From positions 8,614,201 through 8,678,200 of the forward strand of contig OX637359.1 of the NCBI GenBank assembly GCA_951799405.1: 64,000 nt of DNA, read 5' to 3'. Shown here piece after piece: positions 56,440-64,000 of this stretch. This stretch comes from Agapetus fuscipes. Lineage: Eukaryota > Arthropoda > Insecta > Trichoptera > Glossosomatidae. The number at the start of each line of letters is the position of its first letter. Positions within the stretch are counted from its first letter, which is position 1. The notes below the pieces were generated by a model, which was given only the letters and a program-made list of their open reading frames with translations, searched no databases and was not told the origin of the DNA. A program made the translations under genes and the position numbers.

Positions 56440-56885
56440 TCAACCGCCATTTCTTTCTATTCTTACATACTTCTTTATAACCTTCATCATACAAGCTCTT
56501 CTTTTATTATGACTCTGGATATTCCATTCATTCGCAATTTCGGATATTTGGTCCATCCATACCTTTCTCGGTCTTCCTCTACCACGACATCCATCTATTC
56601 CACCAACATATTATACTTTCTTTGTCAGTCTTTCCTCATTCATTCTCTCCATATGCCCAAACCATCTTAACAAACTTCTTTTAATTTTCACTTTCTCTTG
56701 CACCACATTCTTCTCTTACAAAATAATGCCTTTACCCACCCTGTCACTTCGTTTTTTCACAATCATACTTCTTAGAAAGTCCATTTCAACAGTATGGACT
56801 TTACGAATTTCACTTTCATTCACCGTCCAGGCTTCGCTTCCATACATCAAGGTGGGTAAAAGTATGCCACTGTGTACCGCATAAT
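56440..56885 (-). pseudogene. Non-LTR retrotransposon RT C-terminus, decayed
   Basis: Minus strand encodes LMYGSEAWTVNESEIRKVHT, VEMDFLRS, then with frame breaks WFGHMERMNEERLTKKVY and GRGRPRKVWMDQISE. Same type as insect RTE-like elements but a different family from 32042. No intact frame spans it. Confidence 0.8.
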
Positions 56886-57184
56886 TCATAATAATTCATA
56901 ATTCATAAGGTCTTTATTGTTTCTATCAATATGTACAAAATATTACAATAAAAATAAATTTAAAAAATCTAATTACAATAAATACTCCCCAAAGTAAGCA
57001 AAGCTTGTGTTTTGGGGAGGATCAATATCAATTCTTCCAGAAATATGAAAATCCTATGTATTTTGTGAACTACCCACGGTTCAAATGCTGTGCACGTCTC
57101 TGCTTGTTATTAGTACCCATGCGTATTATGTAAGAGTGAACATACACGTGCCTGCTTGTGTATATAATAATAATAGGTACTATT

Positions 57185-57472
57185 AGATGATTTATTTGGT
57201 GAGCGCTGTTTTTGTGTGTATCACACCTCAAGAGCCCTCTGCGAGCTTGGTCGTCACTCTAAAAAGCTCCAATTCTCAAGCAAGACCCAGTTGTTGTAAG
57301 GTTGTATGGACCTTTCAGTGGCCGGTCTTTGGTAAAGGTTTACGAATTTTTCAACCCAGCGAAGAGCACATTCGGAAATATAAATGGTATATTTTTGTGC
57401 TCCGCCGGGATTCGAATCCACAACCTGCCATTTACGAGTCCGAAGTGCTGCCACTGGACTACGGACCGGTCC
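57185..57472 (-). mobile_element. SINE D, full length
   Basis: GATTTATTTGGTGAGCGCTG to CACTGGACTACGGACCGGTC, with box B GGGATTCGAATCCACAACCT on plus. Confidence 0.88.
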
Positions 57473-57489
57473 AAGATGTAACGTTTGCG

Positions 57490-57740
57490 TTTAAAACCAG
57501 ATGGCTAGGGTTTGATCCCAACCAAGGGTGTCAGAAATGATGCGAGACATACTCAGATTCAACGAGAATTGAGAACCTGCCCCCTTGGGAGCTGTGAAAC
57601 CTTCACTTCAAGAGAAGTGGTTGATGTACGTCCGGCCCTCTTATCTGTGCAAATAAATATGTAGGTCACACACGTCACATGCGACTCCTTCGGCTGTAAG
57701 AAGTTGCACTATATGTTCAATTGATTGCGTTGTGCCAACT
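57490..57740 (+). mobile_element. SINE B, diverged
   Basis: AGGGTTTGATCCCAACCAAG and the CCTTCACTTC-GAAGTGGTTG body. A short deletion removes the TTTATTTCAAAC spacer. Confidence 0.75.
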
Positions 57741-58061
57741 TATCGAGAAACTCAACCACCCCTAGTAGAATATCGACAGAGTTACAGTGAAGGTTACATA
57801 AAAACGTATCGATTCCAAATAAAACATAAAATATAGATATGGAAAGCAATGGCATATGATTTTCGACATGTCCGATCCCATTGGCGGAACCATATTACAT
57901 TTTTGTAGCCTTCGTAAATCTCTACATCAGAAGTTTCGGGGTCTAAAAAAAGCCTTTGCCTGGATTATGTACCAAGTCATATTTCAGTAAACCAAGTATC
58001 AAACTTTATGTTTAAACTCCAACGTAGCGTTTATCCTGAAAAACGTCAATATAATATAAAA

Positions 58062-58292
58062 TATGCTTGATTTTCTGGTACCGGGGTTTGACCGTGGTCC
58101 ATGTTTTTGCTTGTCTTCTTCTTTTTTTCTTTTATCAGTAGCGAGCAGAACTCCGAAGAAGTCACCCACAGAGGAGACGAAACGTAGGCTGAAAGTCTTC
58201 AAGAAAGAATAAAAAGAAAAAAAAAAAAAAAAGAAGACAAGCAAAAACATGGATCACGGTCAAAACCCGGTACCAGAAATTCAAGCATCTAG
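58062..58292. repeat. Inverted repeat, ~70-bp arms, enclosing HHR-like centre
   Basis: Left arm from ATGCTTGATTTTCTGGTACC through TTTTGCTTGTCTTCTTC, right arm its complement ending AAATTCAAGCAT. The purine tract at 58208-58234 pairs with the pyrimidine tract at 58110-58134. Confidence 0.8.
58149..58190 (+). ncRNA. Hammerhead-like motif in the loop of an inverted repeat
   Basis: Core CCGAAGA (58153-58159; U4 changed to C), one unpaired A, stem II GTCACC/GGAGAC (5 of 6), GAAA (58179-58182), CG, TA, then GGCT. Probably inactive because of the core change. Confidence 0.5.
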
Positions 58293-58329
58293 ATCCGGCC
58301 GTGAAAGCCTAAAAATATTTACTATATAA

Positions 58330-58665
58330 TAATATATAATCTAAGTTGCATAGATATATCAACATTTAAAGCTCATATCATGGCGCCCTTGAGATGGTCC
58401 TGGACCATTAAATGGCGCCACAGGAAAGAAATCATCCATCATCATCATCATCATCATCAAATGCGTGCCCACAAACAAACACGTGTAATTCGCGCTTACA
58501 AATGCTGAATGTGTACTTACAAATAAAATCCAAACCTCAAATGAACATAAACCCTACAACTTTTGCCGACCTTCTCTGACACAGGGGTGACATTGGCAAA
58601 GTGAACCATTTTTAACAGTATGCGTGGTCAGCCTCATATAAACCTATGAGTCAAGGAATTCGTAA
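58330..58665 (-). mobile_element. Family A element interrupted by LINE stub
   Basis: Tail at 58330-58379, remainder at 58461-58665. A second head fragment follows at 58666-58685. Confidence 0.82.
58380..58460 (+). mobile_element. LINE 3'-end stub inserted in a family A copy
   Basis: TGGCGCCCTTGAGATGG ... ATGGCGCCACAGGAAAG with a (CAT)n tail splits family A between CTCATATCA and ATGCGTGCCC. Confidence 0.7.
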
Positions 58666-59159
58666 CAACCAATAAGTCAAGGAATACGACTATAAGAAAT
58701 AGATGGAGCATCAGAAGCATTTGGCGTGCTGAATTTTTGACATTTTATGGCGTCAAAGAGGTCTTCTTATAAGCAAATTCCAGGCAACCTTTCAATGAGT
58801 ACTGTCTAACACAAATCGTTGTCATCTTAAAGCGTCCCCTGATCAAGCTAAAAAAACGATCTAGAAATTACCTGTTACCTCAATTATATAATCTACATAA
58901 AACAGATATATATTTACGCTCACTAGAGGCGCTTTTTGGATTTCAATGCAGTTTTTTGTGAAACACTACGTTAGAGTTACAACGTAAAGTTTTATACTCT
59001 TGGTACTGATCCGCTCGTGTTGAAAAAATGTGGAATAATCTAACTTTGAAATGAACCTTGAGAGTTAAGTGTGCATAAACGCAAACATTTGAATGCTGCG
59101 TGTCAATTTTGAATGTGAAAAATTAAAAATTGTAAAAGTAGATAATTTTTTATGTATAA

Positions 59160-59240
59160 TTTGTTGTGCTCTGCCTGGAATTGAACTCACTACCTTTTGT
59201 TTACGAGTCCGTAGCGTTAATAACTAAACTGCCGCGGACT
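59160..59240 (-). mobile_element. SINE D head fragment
   Basis: GTGCTCTGCCTGGAATTGAA and TTACGAGTCCGTAGCGTTAA. Confidence 0.65.
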
Positions 59241-59315
59241 TGTCCGCAATTGGCAAGCCCTACAGTTACTCAATATTGTTTGTTCAATCCGTCTGTGACG
59301 GCTTTTTTTTGTAAA

Positions 59316-59650
59316 GGCAGTGCCTTGTTCTGCTAGCCATTAATTGTCTCTGCTGCTCGCCATCCTCTTTTTAAGGCAGTGCCTTGTTGTGCCAGCCATC
59401 TGTCTGTTGGTTGCCATCCTCTTGTAAAGGCAGAGCCTTGTTGTGCCAGCCATCTGTCTGTTGGTTGCCATCCTCTCGTAAAGGCAGTGCCTTGTTGTGC
59501 TACCCATTTGCCTCTGCTGGTCGCCATCCTCTTGTAAAGGCAATGCCTTGTTGTGCCAGCCATCTGTCTCTGTTGGTTGCCATCCTCTTGTAAAGGAAGT
59601 GCTTTGTTGTGCCAGCCATCTGTCTCTGTTGACTGCCATCTTCTCGAGCT
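59316..59650. repeat. Minisatellite, six units of 54-59 bp
   Basis: Units starting GGCAGTGCCTTGTTGTGCCA begin at 59316, 59375, 59429, 59483, 59539 and 59595. Each carries GCCATCTGTCT and GCCATCCTCTTGTAAA. Open frames on both strands result from periodicity, not from a gene. Confidence 0.92.
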
Positions 59651-60005
59651 GCGAATATGAGGAGGCATCCGTGAGACGCTTCAAATTCTGAAAGCATGTT
59701 GATTTTAGTGAGTATGAATTCCTTTCGTGTACGTTCGCCTAATATCGGCTCCGATCGACTTTTCTTCGAAAGATATTTTATAAGGAGATTATGCAGAGAG
59801 TTTTAAATAGTTTAAACGTACATTAAAATACATGACACGGAAAGTTCGCCAAAGAACCAGAGCTAAAGTTAGTCATTTTAAATAGAATCCGGTCAATATA
59901 CAATTTATTGTAAACGGTTTCCAAACTCGAAGCATTCTTAAAAGTTTCAAAATTTTTAATCATTTTTTTAAAAGCATAAAGCTTTTTCGTTGGAGGATTT
60001 ATTGT

Positions 60006-60050
60006 AATATCGTAGTTTCGTTTACGTCGTAGTCAACGTCTTCAAGAGAT
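60006..60050 (-). ncRNA. Decayed hammerhead-like motif, left member of inverted pair
   Basis: Minus strand: ATCTC, TTGAAGA (C3 changed to T), stem II GTTGAC/GTAAAC, GAAA, CTAC, GATAT. Stem I keeps four of five pairs. The U before the cleavage site is replaced, so it is probably inactive. Confidence 0.5.
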
Positions 60051-60090
60051 GTTAGCTGAACTCATCTTTAATCGTCACAATACAAGGGAG

Positions 60091-60132
60091 TCTCCTGAAG
60101 ACGTTGTCTGTGAAGCAAACACAACGTCGAAA
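60091..60132 (+). ncRNA. Decayed hammerhead-like motif, right member of inverted pair
   Basis: Reads TCTC, CTGAAGA (60095-60101), a degraded stem II, ACAA in place of GAAA, CG, TC, then GAAA in place of GAGA. Clearly the same family as 62411-62452, including the following ATAATGTAA. Confidence 0.55.
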
Positions 60133-60762
60133 ATAATGTAATAAAACAATGGTTCGTGAAATATTGTACAAATTCATAAGTAATGAGATGCCAATTAGGT
60201 TAAGACCCAGCTGCAAGACCTACTAAAAGTGGAAAGATAGCTGGAAGTCTTCATCTCAGGATCCATGAGCCGATATGAAGTCCATTACTTGAACATTATC
60301 TTTTATTGATATTCCCGGAAAAATTATTACGAGTGTCCTTTTAGGGATTAAAAAATCACAAAATAGATTATACGAAAGCAATCATTATTTGTAAAATTTT
60401 TGACAGATTATTTTTTTGAAAAAGTTAAATTAAAAAATCTGACAAGTCCGCGATATCATCAGGAAAATCAAAAACTAATTACTTCAGATTTGAAATCAAT
60501 TAAAAAAAACACGATTTCACCGTTAATGCGAAAAACGTGTAACTTCGAACAAAAAAAAACGAACATTGAAGGACAATTAAGGTCGGGAGTTTTTTGTACT
60601 TTTTTAGTAGGTTGTTTGTAAGGTTTTTTTTTAATTTTGAGACCTTTAATAATACAAAAAAAATACCCGGTTTTCATCATCATCATCATTAATGGCAAAA
60701 AAAACAGGGGTGTATAGTCTCGTTGATAAACCTCAGCCACCGCTGCCTGTGCATCGCCTTTC

Positions 60763-61024
60763 TAATCTAATCTAATCTAAGCTGCAAAGATACATATATA
60801 TTTAACATTTAAGATTTATATTAAATGCATTCCCACAAGCAGATATGTATAATTTCGCGCTAACACATGCCGCATGTGGACCTACAATATAAAAATCCAA
60901 TCTCAAATGAACATAAGCTCTGCAACTCTTGCCGTCCTTCCCTGAAACAGGGGTGACATTGGCAAAGTGAACCATTTTTTACAGTATGGGTGGTCAGCCG
61001 CATACCAACCTATAAGTCAAGGAA
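60763..61024 (-). mobile_element. Family A element, full length
   Basis: Clean (TCTAA)n tail, all internal boxes intact. Confidence 0.9.
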
Positions 61025-61084
61025 CAGCCTTTGCCTTTGTCCTCCTAAATCTAGGTCTCCCATTGTACTGTAACCCTTTGGTCG

Positions 61085-61175
61085 GTGACCGGTGGCAGTC
61101 GAACGGTTAACGCTACTTTATCTTAATCAGGAAGTATTGAGTTCGATTCCCAGCAAAGCACAATAAAAATAACAT
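61085..61175 (+). mobile_element. tRNA-like SINE head, unassigned family
   Basis: CAGTCGAACGGTTAACGC and GAGTTCGATTCCCAGCAAAG resemble pol III boxes A and B; followed by AATAACATTTAATTTTC as in SINE D. Confidence 0.55.
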
Positions 61176-61429
61176 TTAATTTTCAAAAAATTACAAACGT
61201 GTATTATTTAGCCTTAGAGAAACTAGGGCTTGCTTTAGATGATCCATTATGATCTATTACACTTTTGATCTATAATTGACTAAGTTGTATTTTTATTATT
61301 ATTTGAAATTCATATTTAATGCACGCTCACAAGCATCACATGCAAGTTCGCGCTCACATATGCTTCATGAGAGCCGACAAAATAAAAACCAAATTTTAAA
61401 TAGACACCAATCCTGCAACTCTTGCTGAC

Positions 61430-61750
61430 CTTGCTGCACTGTAACTGTAACTGTTACTCTGTTGCCGTTCCGTTAGGGGTGGCCAGAGCTTTTTCAGAGC
61501 TGCCTCCATTTTTTCCTATCCTTACGTACCTCTTTCAGTTCATTCAAATCCATCACCTTTTTCATGCATTTTCTTTTTTTACGCTCTCTTTGTATAATGT
61601 ATATACCATTCCTTCACAATCTCCTCAATACTTTTCTCGATCGTCCCTTACCTCTTTTTACTTTCACACTTCCCCTGTATATAATATTTTGTCAGTCTAT
61701 CATTATTCATTATTTCCACATGCCCAAAACCATCTCATCAGATTCTGCCT
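61430..61750 (-). pseudogene. Decayed non-LTR retrotransposon fragment
   Basis: Related to 36540-36870. Contains ATGCCCAAAACCATCTCATC, the antisense of the RT tail, as in 56650-56670. Confidence 0.5.
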
Positions 61751-62104
61751 ACCCAACAATAGGGCATTGGCAAAGTGAACCAATTTTTACAGTATGGTAG
61801 TCTGCCTCATACCAAATTATAAGTCAAGGATGTTCTGATTGCAAATATAAGTATTCATCTAGAAAAAGTGAGTCTTTTGTGCTTCGTTTATGAAACAAAT
61901 TGAAACTTTTAAAAACCTCAAGGCGATCATTTACAAAGTTCACATGAGAGGGTTAATTTAATATTCCAAAAGTTTTTTTTTCACCGCTACCCTGTATTTT
62001 GGTACTGAGTAATATTATTTAAAATTTCCAAAGGTCTGGGGCGTCTAGGGACATTATATGTATTAAGGTCAACGATATTACAACACCAAGATAGCGTTTT
62101 CTGT

Positions 62105-62345
62105 CCATAATTTAAGCTGCAAACAAAAGCATTTAAGATACGTATTAAATGAATGCCCACAATCAGACACGTGCTTAACTGCTTATACATGCCGCATGTG
62201 AACTTATTATAACTAAAATTTCAAGTAAACATAAGCCCTGCAACTCTTGTCCACTTTCCTTGAAACAGGGGTGACATTGGCAAAGTGAAACTTTTTTTTA
62301 CAGTATGGGGGGTCAGCCTCATACCAACTTATTAGTCAAGGAATG
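62105..62345 (-). mobile_element. Family A element
   Basis: TAATTTAAGCTGCAAAC to ACTTATTAGTCAAGGAATG. Confidence 0.82.
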
Positions 62346-62410
62346 CAAACAATTAATTACAGTTAACTACGACGACTGAGGATGAACTATTTTTTCATGT
62401 AAAGAGGGTG

Positions 62411-62452
62411 TCTCCTGAAGACGTTAGCTACGTCGCTAACGAAACGTCGAGA
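62411..62452 (+). ncRNA. Hammerhead ribozyme, type I-like, core intact
   Basis: Order read directly: stem I 5' strand TCTC (62411-62414); core CTGAAGA (62415-62421); one unpaired C; stem II GTTAGC with GCTAAC (62423-62428 and 62435-62440) around loop TACGTC; GAAA (62441-62444); CG; then TC with predicted cleavage after C62448; stem I 3' strand GAGA (62449-62452). Stem I pairs 4 of 4 and stem II 6 of 6. Stem III is a single C-G beyond the A-T pair, as in the minimal hammerheads of Penelope-like elements and animal retrozymes. Cleavage activity is inferred from structure. Confidence 0.85.
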
Positions 62453-62564
62453 TTAATGTAAGTTCTCTTATAACGGTTCGTCCATTATCCGAGTACAATT
62501 TTTCACTGTGTGGTTATTATTATTGTAAAAACAGCGCTCATCTTATTATAAATGTTTTTTTTTC

Positions 62565-62735
62565 ATATTTTGTATGGTTTGTGTATTAACACTGTGAAAA
62601 TTCATATTCAATAATTTATTTAGATTAAGGATTTAAATCAAACACTGTTCTATATTTTCACTTTTATAATTTTACTTTTTAAATTTTACTAACGTTTTCG
62701 ATCTTAGATCATCTTCAGGTATACAAATTTTTTAA
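62565..62735 (-). mobile_element. HHR-bearing dispersed element (TTTGTGTATT flank)
   Basis: The far end TTTGTGTATTAACACTGTG with AAAATTCAT recurs near 39838 (+), 40740 (+, diverged), 54935-54960 (inverse) and 10577 (+, diverged). Several of those loci also carry a hammerhead-like motif 60-200 bp away, so flank and motif travel together. Confidence 0.55.
62687..62721 (-). ncRNA. Hammerhead ribozyme, type I-like, short stem I
   Basis: Minus strand: stem I TAC with GTA (3 pairs), core CTGAAGA (plus 62712-62718), one unpaired T, stem II GATC with GATC around TAA, GAAA, ACGT, then TA as cleavage dinucleotide. It lies in a block that begins near 62570 with TTTGTGTATTAACACTGTG, a flank shared with other hammerhead-like loci here. 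Confidence 0.65.
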
Positions 62736-62934
62736 AACAAAAGTCAATGGTACCAAAAAGTTTTTTTTTCATTTAGATGTAAAGGCATGTAAGGGCTATG
62801 TCATCTCATATTATTAATATCCAACCAGGATCAGGTGTGTGTGGGTTTTAAACGTGAAAATGTGGGAGGATCAGATAAACGTAGGTGTTAGAGAGGCACA
62901 GTATACCCTAAAAAGAATACTTTACTTCCCTCTC

Positions 62935-63310
62935 AGCCATAGCGTTTTACTATAAAAATTAACTGACACCAAAACGCTCAAAAGAGGCACTGTTTCAATT
63001 TCAAAACATTTTTTGGTATCTACATCTATCTGTGAGTTTAAACGTAGGGTTTTTAATTTATGATACTTATTTCATCTAAGGGGTGATAAACTATAGGATA
63101 GCGTATAACAAAAAATGTGCGAAAACCAAAACGCTAAATATAGAGGGTTATTTCAATTTCCGTGCGTTTTTTCGATAGTAAATTATCGAGTTTAAGCTTG
63201 TGTCTAAGCACTTGGTGCTTATTCCATAAATGTATATAAACTAAAACGCACACTAAAAGCGCTGCTTTCATTTACTTACATTTTTTGGTAAAACGCAATT
63301 GTTGAGTTTA
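62935..63310 (+). repeat. Three tandem, diverged family F-like units
   Basis: AAAACGCTCAAAAGAGGC, AAAACGCTAAATATAGAGG and AAAACGCACACTAAAAGCGC each precede a TTTCAATTT/TTTCATTT block with a T-rich GGTA/GATAGTA box, about 130-150 bp apart. Confidence 0.5.
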
Positions 63311-63549
63311 TGGGCAATGTTATTTAGTTAAGGTACAGGACGTGGGTGGTCAGCCCACGCAGAATTATGGCGGCAAAAGTTGCTGGAAAACGGAGGAAAT
63401 GGATTATCCTAGAGCCTAACTTTTAGACGTTTTAAGGCACATTTAAGCTGCGAGTGGACGGTCTTTTAATATTTCAATTAATTTACACGTAAAATTTTAG
63501 GTAGGTGTAATAAATAAAATTAACTATGAATGAGAGTTCATTACTAAAA

Positions 63550-63610
63550 CTGAAAATAACTTGAAAATGGTGCGGTAGCACTCCGAAAGCGCTCGAGATA
63601 TTATAATCAA
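63550..63610 (+). ncRNA. Decayed hammerhead-like motif (TTGAAAATGG class)
   Basis: TTGAAAATGG, then hairpin GTGC-GGTA-GCAC, then CCGAAAGCGCTCGAGA. Shape and 3' half match the class; the core heptamer is lost. Confidence 0.4.
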
Positions 63611-63697
63611 TCAGTAAAGAAAAACATTCATATTATTTTTTCCATATTAATTTCATATTTTCCAAGCCTAAATCACATATTTGCAAATTTTATATAT

Positions 63698-63860
63698 GTA
63701 GGTTGGTATGAGGCTGACGTTCATGATGTAAAATTTTGGTTCACTTTTGCCAATGCCACCACGGTTTCAATGAAAAGCGGCAGGAAATGCAACGTTTCTG
63801 TTCATGAAGCCTGTTGTTTTTTTACATATACAGCATGTGTAATTGTGAACTTATCGGTGA
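63698..63860 (+). mobile_element. Family A element, truncated by SINE D
   Basis: GTAGGTTGGTATGAGGCTGA to ACTTATCGGTGAAGG, with the tail lost at the SINE D junction. Confidence 0.7.
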
Positions 63861-63865
63861 AGGCT

Positions 63866-64000
63866 GGTCCGTAGTCTAGTAGTTGGCATTTCGGGCTCGT
63901 GAATGGAAGGTTGTGGGCTTGGATTCCGGCGGAGTACGAAAAAGTATTTCCTTTTTAAATTGTTCTCTTCGCTGGGTTGAGAAATTAATCTGCCTTTTCC
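63866..64000 (+). mobile_element. SINE D, cut by window end
   Basis: GGTCCGTAGTCTAGTAGTTG, GTGGGCTTGGATTCCGGCGG, then CTCTTCGCTGGGTTGAGAAA. Confidence 0.82.

Larger units (their letters stand above)
54125..64000 (+). other. Nrx-1 intron (5' part), at least 9.9 kb, phase 0
   Basis: Starts with GTGAGG and has no acceptor within the window that joins a recognisable LNS or EGF exon. Contains HHR-like motifs, family A and SINE D copies, an RTE-like LINE fragment and a minisatellite. Segments 54130-54810 and 54970-55360 are AT-rich and unassigned. The piece around 54420-54710 looks like the tail of a retroelement but has no coding signature. Confidence 0.75.

Noticed and set aside
59316..59650. 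CRISPR-like array
   Set aside because: Units are contiguous with no unique spacers, and the genome is eukaryotic.
59333..59684. Long repetitive open frames (111 and 114 codons)
   Set aside because: They arise from the 54-59-bp minisatellite period; no start context, no homologous domain.

Overview
This is an AT-rich, intron-dominated window from an animal nuclear genome, most likely an insect. Four exons on the + strand encode consecutive pieces of one laminin G (LNS) domain whose sequence matches the second LNS domain of neurexin-1 (Nrx-1). Everything else reads as intron packed with transposable elements. The order of insect could not be determined. No prokaryotic feature, no complete protein-coding gene and no promoter of the host gene is visible.

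Host gene layout: intron 1-9043; exon 9044-9193; intron 9194-9992; exon 9993-10153; intron 10154-20852; a 27-nt microexon 20853-20879; a 33-kb intron 20880-53965; exon 53966-54124; intron 54125-64000. Every exon has an AG acceptor and a GT donor, and the phases join into one frame. The microexon is phase 0 on both sides and sits where neurexins carry alternative splice site 2 (SS2), so including or skipping it would add or remove nine residues in LNS2.

Repeat layout: about 45 full or partial copies of a ~270-bp element with a simple-repeat tail (family A) lie on both strands. Three tRNA-headed SINE families (B, C, D), a 5S rRNA pseudogene, two solo LTRs with 4-bp target-site duplications, several TIR/MITE families and decayed non-LTR retrotransposon pieces fill the rest. 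Many are nested, so the order of insertion can be read: hAT-like MITE in solo LTR, hAT-like MITE in SINE B, solo LTR in SINE B, family A in palindromes, MITE in 5S pseudogene, family A in family A.

The most unusual layer is a set of about 16 hammerhead-ribozyme-like motifs. At least nine keep CTGANGA, a hairpin stem II, GAAA and a UH cleavage dinucleotide in the correct order, and several also keep a pairing stem I (best at 62411-62452 and in both arms of the palindrome at 37038-37255). Several lie in inverted pairs and share flanking sequence, as expected for Penelope-like elements or retrozymes with type I hammerheads. Functional activity is inferred from structure only. Coordinates of most dispersed-repeat copies are approximate to about 10 bases.
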